DNA from: Taudactylus pleione
Lineage: Eukaryota; Chordata; Amphibia; Anura; Myobatrachidae
Assembly: GCA_031769625.1 (NCBI GenBank)
Contig: JAUIMM010000088.1
Coordinates: 4,541,501-4,605,500, forward strand
Length of the DNA: 64,000 bases
Direction: 5' to 3'
The translations under genes and the position numbers were made by a program. The notes under the pieces are model-generated. The model had not been told where the DNA came from, made no database searches, and saw nothing but the letters and a program-made list of their open reading frames with translations. Below are positions 44,403 to 54,902 of the stretch, piece by piece (the stretch's first letter is position 1; every line of letters starts with the position of its first letter).

Positions 44403-44490
44403 ATATATAGCCAGTAGTGGACGGCACTCCGTGGGTTTATCAAGCAATAAATACAGTGCCGTGGAGTGCCGTCCACTACTGGCTATATAT
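44403..44490. repeat. Perfect 28-bp inverted repeat
   Basis: The arm ATATATAGCCAGTAGTGGAC plus GGCACTCC (44403-44430) is exactly complementary to 44463-44490, with a 32-bp loop containing AATAAA. The GGAGTGCCGTCCACTACTGG word looks like the distal tail of Penelope-like elements, so this may be two tails in opposite orientation. Confidence 0.85.
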
Positions 44491-45096
44491 ATATTGTGAT
44501 AGGAACACTGGTAAAGTGGTCAGTGGTAGATACATTTGTCCTAGGTTTTTGACCTATGTGTTCTAAAACCCCCAGGAGAAAGTCTGCAGTGAAGCAGACT
44601 TGAGTGTCGGCTTTTTGAAAAGCCGGATTGGGACCTGTGGGTGTGGATGTGAGGAGAAGGAGGGCTCCATCCACAGGCCACTCCGGGTTTTGGCCTTTTT
44701 GGCCTATTAGCAGGCTCAGTAGGGTCTGCACCTGGAACTGGCTGTTATGGGCTGTGTGTTATTTTAAAGTTGGTGTCTCATACCTGGGAGAGCAAGCAGA
44801 CTGGCTGGCTCAGAGACACTTGGTGAAACTACCTGTAAGTTTTGTGCATACATTTGTGTTGATAGTGGAGGCAGTAGGCCCCACTGTTTCTTTAGAGAGG
44901 GAACCTCTTGTCTAGTTAGCACCCAGACAGGCTAACATTTATTTTTATGTTTTGTTTTCCTTTTACTTTGCACAATAAAGACTGGTACCGACCGGCTAGT
45001 ACGAGACCCCAGACTGGTGTACTATTTTTCTGGCTGCTGTGTGTGTGAAGTGGGAGTCCATCTACCCCAGGAGAGGAACCCCTAATCTGGTCGTGT

Positions 45097-45100
<4 letters not shown>

Positions 45101-45152
<52 letters not shown>
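45101..45152. repeat. AT microsatellite, left of fold-back
   Basis: Uninterrupted (AT)n of about 50 bp directly joined to the fold-back at 45151. Confidence 0.95.
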
Positions 45153-45155
<3 letters not shown>

Positions 45156-45408
45156 GGATGTGCAGGCTTGGATAGGTTCGAGTTTGCACGTTGAGTTCGG
45201 ATTTTTCCCTCCAAAAAAACAAAACTCAGAAAGAGGCAAAACGTCATCTTGCATGGACGAACATCATCATTCCTGGACAAAAGTCCAGGAATGATGATGT
45301 TCGTCTATGCAAGATGACGTTTTGCCTCTTTCTGAGTTCCGTTTTTTTGGAGGGAAAAATCCGAACTCAACGTGCAAACTCGAACCTATCCGAGCCTGCA
45401 CATCCCTA

Positions 45409-45410
<2 letters not shown>
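45151..45410. mobile_element. Near-perfect fold-back MITE, 260 bp
   Basis: Arms of 128 bp (45151-45278 and 45283-45410) around an AAAA loop differ at four positions, all transitions. The ends read ATTAGGGATGTGCAGG. It sits inside an AT microsatellite that continues at 45411. No coding capacity. Confidence 0.95.

Positions 45411-45453
<43 letters not shown>
45411..45453. repeat. AT microsatellite, right of fold-back
   Basis: (AT)n continues after the fold-back and runs into the Penelope-like element. Confidence 0.95.
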
Positions 45454-45454
<1 letters not shown>

Positions 45455-45455
<1 letters not shown>

Positions 45456-46580
45456 GGAAGGAAGATAGAGGACAAAGTTATGAGATTAATTTTTACCAGC
45501 ACTTTTTCCATCACCTCAGGGGAAATTAAGAAAGCCATATTACGCCATTTGCATATAATACAAACAGATCCAGTGCTGATGGATATATGTAGAAATACAC
45601 CGCTGTTCTGTTACAAAAGGAGTAGTAATTTGAAAGAGAGAATCTCATGCTCCGATATTGGTTCAACAGGAAATTCAGCCATCAATTGGTTAAATCCACA
45701 GAAAGGGTCCTTCAAGCGCACTGGATGTGTGAATTGCCGTTATATGAAGACTGGTAATACTTTTGTCCATCCTATGAAATGAACGGTGTACCCGCTTAAA
45801 CACTGCATAAGCTGTGATGCGAAATACGTTCCCTATGTGATCATTGTGTCAGAGAATATGGATCTCATTCAGAGGCGGTCACACAGAGCGATTGGTTGTA
45901 GCGAGCGATGTTTTTTTCAACTGTGTATGCGTGTACATGGCAGTGCGCGTGCGCAAGCCTGTCTTTCCGACCGCAATCTTCTTGCTCGCTAGTCACTACG
46001 AGGTCGTAGCTGTGATTGACATTTAGTGCCGTTTGTGGGTGGTTACAGGGGAAGGTGCTTGTGAACGGGGGTGTGGTGGTGCAGACGCAGGCATGGTTGA
46101 CCTTAAAAAGGGCGTTTTAAGGGCGTGCATATATTACTGAGCAAGTCATCACACACGTCATCTCGTTGCAATAACGATGCTACTGCTCGTAGTGCTAAAG
46201 GTAGCCCAGGGTCTACCTTAAGCATTGCGAGTGCAGGCGATGGTTTCTGCCTCAACCGATGTCTGTAGGCAATTAACACTGTAACAGGTGTTAATCGTGC
46301 TGACGTAGGTGGGCAAAACGATCCGCATGTTAAAAGAAAGAATAGCCATGCACAGATCCTCCAGTAAAACAGCTTTTGTAAGAATGGAGCCTGCCACACA
46401 ACCAGTGGCAAGGCACTTTGTTACAGAGGGCCATTCGAGAAAGGACTTTCTTGTTATGCCCATTGACCACATGCGCCCCTTGCGGAGGGGTGGTAACAGA
46501 GACAAATTGCTCTTGAAACAAGAGTGCATGTGGATTTATAAACTTGGAACCATGGTTCCCCTAAGACTAAATGAAGAATT
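45455..46580 (+). pseudogene. Penelope-like element 3' ORF part, interrupted by a MITE
   Basis: The frame at 45450-45782 reads PVLMDICRNTPLFCYKRSSN and later GSFKRTGCVNCRYM (45715), the cysteine-containing linker between RT and endonuclease. The next segment has KYVPYVIIVS (45823-45852), the GIY half of the GIY-YIG domain. A MITE follows at 45860. The YIG half, VGKTIRMLKERIAMHRSS, resumes at 46309 and runs to KLGTMVPLRLNEEF (46579), the conserved C-terminus. The RT domain is not in the copy. The insertion splits the catalytic motif, so the nuclease is dead. Confidence 0.87.
45860..46305. mobile_element. GGGCC-family MITE, subfamily B (copy B3), truncated
   Basis: The left end GGATCTCATTCAGAGGCGG and the interior (GGGGAAGGTGCTTG, CGCAGGC, GGGCGTTTTAAGGG) match copies B1 and B2. 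The right terminal repeat is missing, so the boundary is set by resumption of the Penelope-like frame. Confidence 0.75.
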
Positions 46581-46582
46581 TA

Positions 46583-46621
46583 CATATATATATATGTATA
46601 TATATATATATATGTACATTT

Positions 46622-46667
<46 letters not shown>
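46583..46667. repeat. AT microsatellite after the Penelope-like ORF
   Basis: Two (TA)n blocks with a GTACATTTTTGAATA interruption that pairs with TATTCAAAAATA at the far side. Confidence 0.93.
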
Positions 46668-46669
<2 letters not shown>

Positions 46670-46755
46670 AAATAAGGGGTGTACTGACCTGGTTTGAAAT
46701 AGGCAAAGAAAAAAAAAATTTCCAACATCATAGGGCACAATTAGTTAACTATACT
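46668..46755 (-). repeat. Penelope-like tail, minus orientation
   Basis: Its complement reads AACTAATTGTGCCCTATGAT then GTTGGAAATTTTTT and GGTCAGTACACCCC, matching the plus-oriented tail at 47921-47985. Confidence 0.7.
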
Positions 46756-47838
46756 GACTTTGAACCTCTATACACTCCTGCCTATACCTTCTAATATCCT
46801 GCCTTTACCTTCTAATATCTTTTCTCTAAACCTCTAAGGTTGATGCTATTTGCGTACTCAGTCATACATTAAATAAAGACTTTAGACCTTGAACCTGTGT
46901 TTCCAAAGCACAAAGTATTATTCAAGTAAAAGTACAGTCAGTTACACGCTATGATCTAAGTACAATTTAGCGCAAAGAAATTATACAGACCCAAGTACAG
47001 TTATACATACGCATGCGCTCTGGACCAGATCCTGGCATCAGCAAGAAACCTCCGTCAATCAGCATTCAGCAAGAAGACTCCCGACTGGGGTCACCACACA
47101 CACATTTATACCCTCACAGAAACAGACAACACAAAGGAGAGGCTTGTCGCTGATGCCATTGGTTCCCAAGGAGGGTACATCTGTTACAGAGCATTTAACA
47201 GGTTGATTCAAATAGACACAGTACAGCCTCCAACAGCTGGTTGCCTCTGTTTCCCGCCTCATGGAAATCTAAACAGTTGGTCATATCATGTACATTTCGG
47301 TGCTTTAAGTCTCTGCGGTCTTCCCACCGATGATACCGGGAATCTGTTGAGAGGGTGCAGATCAGTATAATACCAAGCACGACATACTTATCATGTATTA
47401 AACCTGAGCTACTAAATAACCTTTATTTCACAGCAATTATAATAAATGAACAAACTTGAATCTTATACTTTAAAGCTTATGGAACCTTGTATGTAAATAT
47501 GTAATATGTAAGTATGTGGGGTTTGACAGAAAGACGCTAGTTAACTTTGGGCAGATGCGTGTGCATGAGGCTAATACATACAGAATTTTATGCATTCGCT
47601 AATGTGCGACTAGTTAACAGCGCAATTGTGCGTGTTTATGTGTGTATGAGAAATAGTGAAAGATGCAATCGCTTGATGCTAATAGTAACATCGCCATATG
47701 TACTTAAGTGTGAGTTTAGCTAAAATGGCGCTGGGCGGCCATTCGCAAAATGGTGTCTTGCGATCTAATTTTCAAGATGGCGTAGCTACGATCTAATTTT
47801 TAGCTGATCTTGTCTCAGCCAATTATCCAACTTCGACA
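46756..47838 (-). repeat. Solo LTR of the ERV family, minus strand
   Basis: The complement starts TGTCGAAG and ends CAAAGTCA, 1083 bp, and matches the LTR at 30775-32290 throughout. Only LTR sequence is present, so it is a solo LTR, probably left by recombination between two LTRs. Clear flanking duplications are not seen. Confidence 0.85.
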
Positions 47839-47840
47839 TA

Positions 47841-47924
47841 GTTCATCAACGTTTCGATCCCCTCACGGATCTTTGTCAAGATGTCTTGACAAAGATCCGT
47901 GAGGGGATCGAAACGTTGATGAAC
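47841..47924. repeat. Perfect palindrome of a Penelope-like (hammerhead-derived) tail
   Basis: Arms of 41 bp (47841-47881 and 47884-47924) are exact complements with a 2-bp spacer. Each contains GGGATCGAAACGTTG preceded by TTGACAAAGATCC, which looks like a decayed hammerhead core (two changes from CTGACGA). Confidence 0.93.
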
Positions 47925-48500
47925 TAATTGTGCCCTGTGATGTTGGAATAAAGATTTTTTTTAGCCTGCTTCAAGCCTGGTCAGTGTACCCATTATTTTT
48001 TAATATTTGTATGGAACCCTTGGCAACAAGGAATTGGAGCAGCACCACAGCAGATGTTAATGGATATGGAGTGAGTGTGGACCTCTAGGATTGTATATAC
48101 AGGGGCGCCATCAGCGGCTGACTGTCGGGACTGGAGTCCCGGGCCCGGACACTTACCAGAAAGGGGGGGCCCGGGCCGCTACTACCCCTGTAGTTTCTGA
48201 CTTTTTTTATGGAGCGCAGCAGCGCTGCTGCTGCTTGCTCCAGTAGATAAGATTGAGCCGGCGGGCACTAGGACCCGCCACGGCTCTAACAGGCCAGGTC
48301 CATCCGGCAACGACTGCGCATGCGCATCAATGCCCGGGACGTACAGGAGACAGACAGCAGTGGGCAGCACGCGTGGCAAAGCTGGTAAGAAAGATGCGCT
48401 GCGCTGTGCTGCAGGGCTGCCATCACAAATTGTGGGGCCCAGGACTGACAAAATCGGCAGGCCCTTACCCCCCCCCTTCCCCTGCTACCTTATTTCTATG
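47925..48500 (+). other. Penelope-like tail and unassigned GC-rich stretch
   Basis: 47921-47985 is the plus-oriented tail (GCCTGCTTCAAGCCTGGTCA). From 48102, CAGGGGCGCCATCAGC resembles a hAT-like end, but I find no partner or target duplication. Confidence 0.4.
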
Positions 48501-48539
48501 GAAAAAAAAATTGGCCAAAAATATCAAACCTGTCCTCTT

Positions 48540-49615
48540 CTGTGTCCAGCCAGCCCCTCCCCTTGTCTGTCCAACCAGCCCCCCTTATGTGCATCCTGCC
48601 AGCCTCCCATTATGTGCGTCCATCCAGTCCCCATTGTGTCCAGCCAGCCCCCCTTCTGTGTGTCCAGCAAGGCCCCCTTATATGTCCAGCCAGGTCCCCT
48701 TATCTGTGTGCCCCCCATCTGTGTATGTCCAGCCAGGCCCCCTTGTGTGTCCAGCCAGGCCTCCTTGTGTGTCCAGCCAGCCCCCTTTGTGTGTCCAGCC
48801 AGCCCCCCTTCTCTGTGTATCCAGCCGCCCCCCTTCTCTATGTGTCCAGCCAGGCCCCCTTGTGTGTCCAGCCAGCCCCCTTTGTGTGTCCAGCCAGCCC
48901 CCCTTCTCTGTGTATACAGCCAGGCCCCCTTGTGTGTCCAGCCAGCCCCCTTGTGTGTCCAGCCAGCCCCCTTGTCTGTCCAACCAGCCCCCTTTATGTG
49001 TGTCCGGCCAGCCCCCCTTATGTGCATCCGGCCAGCCCCCATTATGTGCATCCATCCAGTCCCCCTTATGTGTCTAGCCCCTTATGTGTCTAGCCAGCCC
49101 CCTTATGTACGTCCAACCAGCCCCCCTTATGTGTCCAGCCAGCCTCCCTTCTGTGTGTCCAGCAAAGCCCCCTTATGTGTCCAGCCAGGTCCCCTTATCT
49201 GTGTGTCCTGCCAGCCCCCCATCTGTGTATGTCCAGTAAGGCCCCTTGTGTGTCCAGCCAACCCCCCTTCTCTGTGTATCCAGCCGCCCCCCTTCTCTGT
49301 GTATCCAGCCGCCCCCCTTCTCTGTGTATCCAGCCGCACCCTTTCTTTGTGTGTCCAGCCAGGCCCCCTTGTGTGTACAGCCAAGCCCCCTTGTGTGTCC
49401 AGCCAGCCCCCTTTGTGTGTCCAGCCAGCCCCCCTTCTCTGTGTGTCCAGCCAGGCCCCCTTGTGCATCCAGCCAGGCCCCCTTGTGCGTCCAGCCAGCC
49501 CCCCTTGTGTGTACAGCCAGGTCCCCTTGTGTGTCCAGCCAGCCCCCTTGTGTGTCCAGCCAGCCCCCTTGTGTGTCCAGCCAGGCCCCTTGTGTGTCCA
49601 GCCAGCCCCCTTATC
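48540..49615. repeat. CCAGCCAGCCCCCTTGTGTGT minisatellite
   Basis: About 50 units of 20-25 bp (GTCCAGCCAGCCCCCTTGTG and variants with TCTCTGTGTAT or TTATGTG). Because few variants create stop codons, long frames appear on both strands, up to 435 codons at 48330-49637. Segments such as 48610-48860 and 49140-49350 repeat as larger blocks, showing higher-order duplication. Confidence 0.95.
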
Positions 49616-50620
49616 TGTCAGTGTGTACCCAGCTTAAGTGTCCAGCACTCCGCTGGTTAATCAGCCATTTTGCCTAGGTGCCCTTCCTGTATAAGTGTTT
49701 ATTCCTGGGAATGGTCGTCACTCTGAGGACTTCACAAATAAAGAAACTGACTCGCTTGTAGATGTCATGACAAATCCTTATGTTGCGCAGTGAGCTAGGG
49801 GGCAGCCATAACACTGAATGTTACAAAATATGTAACAGGAATATTTTATTAGGAATTTAATTTTCTAGCTCAGTGCAATTAATAACAATAAAAACAATAT
49901 TGTTATGACATTGCATCACAATTTTAAACAAGATATCTGTGTGCGAATGTTGAGGCATTAAATGACAGTCACAAATGCGGAATTGACAAAATGTGCACTT
50001 CAGCTGTTTTCATTGAGTCTTCCTGGCAAATTTAAATTGGGAATTTAACATATTCAGGGCTCTATCAGTCTTGAATAATACACTTACTAATAACACAGAT
50101 TATAGGGAAGCTGAGTAACGCTGTGTACAATATTTTACCACAGCTCCCACTCTTTAAAATCCTGCAAGCCAGTCAGTGGTCCTCTGGGTGTGGCCCATTC
50201 CAGGAAATTGCTGTGCACATTCCATGCATTCCAGGCCAGTGCTCCGCCCAGTTACATCACCTCAAAACAAAATAAATGGAGCTTCTCCTCAGAGAACAGG
50301 AACAATTTTGCTAAAAAGTAGGAAAAATCAGTCAGATCAGCATAGTAAAAAATCAAATATAAACTAATGTATTAATATAAATAAACTAATACATTATCAT
50401 CATTCTAAACAAAAACACGATCTAATATAGAAAACGCACCATTTATCTAGATTTGTTCCTAACTCTATATACGGCCATGTGTGAGTGCTGCATGTATATT
50501 TCCTAACTTATGTACCTCTGGGTGTTACTGCAGGTTTTTATTCCTGGTTACATTTGGGTCATACAAAAACTTTCTTTGGACGATTTCTGTGCAGTCCTTT
50601 AGGTATATGTTGGTTTGCCA
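49616..50620. other. Intergenic, nothing recognised
   Basis: No supported feature. Confidence 0.4.
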
Positions 50621-50759
50621 TATCATCCCTTTATTTTTGAACACATATGAATTATACAGATTCTGTGGCTGGCTGGCTGACTAGAACTCCATTTCACTTG
50701 GTTTTAATCAGCCACAGAACCTGTGTAATTCATATGTGTCCCAAATTAAAGGGAAGATA
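50621..50759. repeat. Inverted repeat with 51-bp arms
   Basis: 50621-50671 and 50709-50759 are complementary with several mismatches (core CACATATGAATTA ... TTCTGTGGCTG). Probably a small fold-back MITE. Confidence 0.75.
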
Positions 50760-50859
50760 GGCCTGATTAAGAATTGTATGCTTTTGCAAATTTTGTCGTT
50801 TAGTAATTGCTAAAATATGCTAGTGTATCAGCTGGCGAAATTTGTATTGAGATGCTCAC

Positions 50860-51215
50860 CAGAGCCCTCGCAGCTGCCCGCAACTGTGTACACAAACGCA
50901 GTATTGGACGCAGATCCTGAAAACATCGACTCCTCGAGTGACTCTATGGTCACTCAGAATTGACGTGGTAATTGAGATGCTGGATCTTTGTTCTCTGCGT
51001 GCGCGATCGCAGATGCTGGCTAGTACACACCCAGGAAACAGCCCCGACACACCCGCATTTTGGCCAAAACTCCCTGTAACCACCCACAAAACGGTCTCTT
51101 CCTGTCTATCAATTGCGAGTGAATCCTCACCGCAAGCTTGATCGCAATTCATTCACTGCACATGCATAATGTGGCTGTAACCCATGTGCAGACTACCGAT
51201 AATCGCTCAACTGCA
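50860..51215. mobile_element. Subfamily B-like MITE fragment
   Basis: Words shared with other subfamily B copies, such as CCCTGTAACCACCCACAAAACG and GATCGCA palindromes, indicate a distant member. Terminal repeats are not clear. Confidence 0.4.
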
Positions 51216-52017
51216 TGAAGATCGGAAAACCTAAGTATGTGAAATCTCTACCCAGGGGCAAATGCACAGTTTCTAGAAGGGGAGGTTTCCAAATGTGTGA
51301 TTTTAGAGTGCGTATGGCTAGTCCATGAAGAAGGTTTAAGTCGCACTTAAAAACAAGCGTGGTATGATAAATGGGTGAACATGGGAACAAAGAAATCTGA
51401 TTGTATAAAGATCTCATATAAAGGGTATGTAACACTTCAGACATATACAGGATAAGCTATTGCAGTAAGCCTATAGATGCGGCAGTAGGACCAGCCCGTC
51501 TAAGCTGAAAAGGTTGAACATCCCATAATAAATATACATACATAAGTGAATGGCAAGTGGCAGACCAAATGTTTCTAACAACACAGTCTCCCATTTCATG
51601 GTAAGACACCGATCTCTTCTTGCTTGCAGCTGCTCTCTGGCCTGGTGCACTGACTGAGTCCTCAGATCCACCCCCACCAGCAGAATTACTTAATAGATAG
51701 AAGCTTCTACCACTGGGCATGTGCAGCAGCTTCATTCCATCTCTGAAACTGCATGTTCTGGTCGCAGCTCTAGTAAAATGTATTATATACTGCTGTTATT
51801 GTGGTCAGGATTTAAGCTGCTGGCCTGGAAATTGGGGTTTCCAGGGAACCCCCCTGCGTTTGAATATGCTCCCTCTTATTATTATATTTTTCATATAGTG
51901 CCGACATTCTCCAGAGCTGTATAATGTGATGGAATGGATATCATATTCTGACGCCGGTAGCCGGAAGGGAGAAGATTCCGAGAGGGCAGGTACGCACCCA
52001 ATTCCTAACCCTCTCAC
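51216..52017. other. Intergenic, nothing recognised
   Basis: No supported feature. Confidence 0.4.
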
Positions 52018-52157
52018 CCCCCCAACCCTCCCTTAGTGGTGCCTAACCCTAATCTCCCCCCTAATGCCTAACCCTAACCTCTCCCCGGGGTTGCCTAACC
52101 CTAACCCCCCCTTACTGCACCCTAAACCTAACTTTCCGAGGGGGGTGCCTAACCCTA
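52018..52157. repeat. CCTAACCCTAA-containing tandem repeat
   Basis: Five or so units of about 25-30 bp, each GTGCCTAACCCTAAC plus a C-rich spacer. The CCCTAA words match the vertebrate telomere repeat, but the unit is longer. Confidence 0.8.
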
Positions 52158-52249
52158 ACTTTTGCTTTTATACTGGGTTCCAGAGGGTGCTAAGGATGTC
52201 AACCATTGTAATAGTATAAATGCTAGACAATCAGCACAGATCCTGCTCA

Positions 52250-52318
52250 TGCGCCATTCAGGAACCATCAGAGTTTTACGCAAACCATCGGGTTTGCGGA
52301 CAACTCTGAATCAGGCCC
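52250..52318. mobile_element. Right end of a GGGCC-family MITE
   Basis: AACTCTGAATCAGGCCC preceded by a CAAACCATCGGGTTTG hairpin; the left end is not found. Confidence 0.4.
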
Positions 52319-52329
52319 GCAGTTATCTT

Positions 52330-53140
52330 TGGGGGCATGAGAGGCTGGCAGATGAGAGGACAGTATTAATAGGAGCTTCTGTTCTAGGCATTGTGAGAAC
52401 TGTACCTTAAATTAGCAACTGTGCACATAACAGGCGTGTACCCCACTATCCATTATTTGTATGGTGGAAAATGGATAGATGTAAAAAAAAGTAATGAAAT
52501 ATATAAAAAAGGAAAATAAAATACATAAAAAGAAGATAAACTCCTTAACTGCTTTGGCTAGATTGGTTAGGGAAAGGCCCTATAGCCAATGCAATTTTAA
52601 TTTCATATTATAATTTATAAGTATTTTAAGACATGGTTTATGTCATGAGGGTATACTTTAAATAATGTCCCTACAAAGCAAAAAAATTGGTATTGTTTAA
52701 AATGTCACAGCCCCTATCCACACGCTTGTTTTCTTTATCAATGTGGACTTGCACCAGCTCTATACCTGGTGCAGAAGAAACTTCTGAGGCACCAATACAC
52801 CCTCTCTGAACTTTGTCTAAGTAGAAATGCCCCATTGCCGTCCTGTTACGTACTTGCAACTGAATTGTCATTTCCCAAACCCGTGTATGCTTAGTACTGT
52901 AGGACGTGCAAAAATACGCAATATACATTCTCCAAACTGACCTTGTTGTGTTGAGCTCAACATCAGTCCCAGTATCTGCAGCAGAGGTTCTGAATTTTTT
53001 TAGACTAACACCAATATTATCTCTGCAAATTCATGACCCATTATAATATGAAATCTATTACAGCTCCAGAAAGCCGGTATATGATTAGGTCACGATTATC
53101 AGCGGAACCTCGTTCACTCCACAGGTTACAAATCATTAGA
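52330..53140. other. Intergenic, nothing recognised
   Basis: No supported feature. Confidence 0.35.
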
Positions 53141-53455
53141 TTCAGCACAACAAAGCCAAGAGTCCTAGTTGGCCAGTCTAGCACACAGGTTCTCATACTC
53201 AGTCTGTATGCAATTGCAGTGGCTAATTTATGCACGTCCATGTAACGGCGTACAAAAGTACAGACACGTCTGCAGTTTTCTGAACACTCCCCGTTACCAC
53301 CCCCAAATGCTGACAACCTGTCACTCACTCTGCGATGGATTCGTAATTGCAGTGCGATCGCACACGCACAGTACAGCTTATACGCATGCGCAATGGCAAA
53401 CAATCACTCAAACTGCGTATGTAATCACCATTGTGTCCGTCTTTGAATCAGGCCC
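53141..53455. mobile_element. Subfamily B-like MITE fragment with right end
   Basis: The right end CTTTGAATCAGGCCC and interior CCCCGTTACCACCCCCAAATG and GCGATCGCACACGC palindromes match the GGGCC family; the left end is degraded. Confidence 0.5.
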
Positions 53456-53735
53456 AATGTCCCAGTAAAATTGCAGGCGATCCTATATCCCTAGCATCTC
53501 CAGAACAGCTGTAAAATGCAGATAATCGGAGAACCCTCTGCAAAAAGATGCGCCCTCTACTCTCTTGAAGCTTTATTTGCTGGCAGAGGCACATGAGTGT
53601 GACTAGCTTGTATTTAAATATGCAAACTAGTCACACCTAGCTATAGCCATGAGTAACTCCTCTGCAGCCCTCACCATCCTGTACCTAACATATATATAGC
53701 ACATACACACATAAATAGGTGCATGATTTCAATAT

Positions 53736-54149
53736 CAGTGACGTGCGGTCAGGGTAGGCTGCAAGGGCGTTTCTATAATGGGTGCAGTGTATGTGGGGCA
53801 CGGGGGGCCCACATCGAACACCCAGCACCCATATATTTAAAACTTACCACTCTGCCGCCGGAGTCCCACGTCGGTGCCGGTATCAGCGCTGTTAAAATTG
53901 CCTGGAAAATGGCCGCCGGTGCGGCACTCATTGTACAACCGGCCGCCGGAAAGAGAGGAGCGGCCCGGTCAATAGACTGCACATGGGCCCCCTCCTCTCT
54001 TGAAACGCCCCTGCTCCCCTGTCATACTCCCTCCACTATCATACTCCCTGTCATGCTCCCTGTCATGCTCCAGAGTTTTAACATAAAAACTGTGTTTTCA
54101 TTTTCATACATATGTGCCTCCCCAGCCATAGACCTCACCGCACGTCCTG
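53736..54149. mobile_element. hAT-type MITE with CAGTGACGTGCGGT ends
   Basis: Ends CAGTGACGTGCGGTCAGG and CCTCACCGCACGTCCTG, flanked by TTCAATAT and TTCACCAT (8-bp duplication with two mismatches). The interior contains a GGCCGCCGG palindrome near 53910-53950. Confidence 0.75.
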
Positions 54150-54352
54150 TTCACCATAACATGTATACTGCAGGTTCATTAGCATTCTAGTATGAGGAGA
54201 GGATTATAAAGTTGGCAAATGCTCTTGTGCTGTTTTTCATGGAAAAAAAAATCCACATATAATTTAAATGAATTATTATTATTATAATTATTAACATTTT
54301 TTTTCCATATAGCGTCAACGTATTATGCTGAGCTATAACAATCATTTATACC

Positions 54353-54752
54353 GTTTTTATACCTAAATTCTGGACCGGACCCGGAGGTTGGAACAGGGTT
54401 CCAAACCGGATCATACCCGGAATTTATCCGGCGCCGACCCAGGATATTCCCGAGTTGGCGCTGTTCACACCGGAGCCGGGTCTGCAGTGACCCGGCTCTT
54501 CTGGCGTGGAGGTAGACGCTTGGAGATTACGGAATCTACAAGCGCCACTAAAGCATGCGGCGTGCTCCAGGTCATTGTGACCCGGACTGCGCCATTTACA
54601 CGGGTCATTCCCGTGTTAAACCCTGCAAGTTACCTGGGTTGGATTACCGGGACACTCGACTCAGGAATCCAACCCTGGCCCCTTTTACATCAAGGAGCTA
54701 CCCGGGTTAACCCTGCAGTAACCCGGTTTTTAGATCTGGTGTAAAAGGGATA
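54353..54752. mobile_element. MITE with TTTTACACC ends (copy D1)
   Basis: Left TTTTTATACCTAAATTCTGG and right GATCTGGTGTAAAAGG are inverted. The interior CCGGGTCTGCAGTGACCCGG and TAAACCCTGCAAGTTACC match 36326-37090. Confidence 0.75.
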
Positions 54753-54902
54753 TAAATGTTTATTGTTTTTTTTAATTCCCATTAACACCTGCTCCAGTGA
54801 AGTTTACAATCTAATATTCTACTGGAACACAGACATATTTGGCCAATATAAGCAGAAGCCAGTTAACTTACCAGTGTTTCTAAACTATGGGAGAAGGACA
54901 GA

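Noticed and set aside
48330..49637. 435-codon open frame
   Set aside because: It lies almost wholly in a minisatellite with variable unit length, open on both strands; codon content simply mirrors the repeat.
50176..50684. Short frames in gene-poor DNA
   Set aside because: No motif, no codon bias and no splice context; lengths are expected by chance.
52018..52157. True interstitial telomere
   Set aside because: The unit is 25-30 bp with C-rich spacers, not pure TTAGGG.
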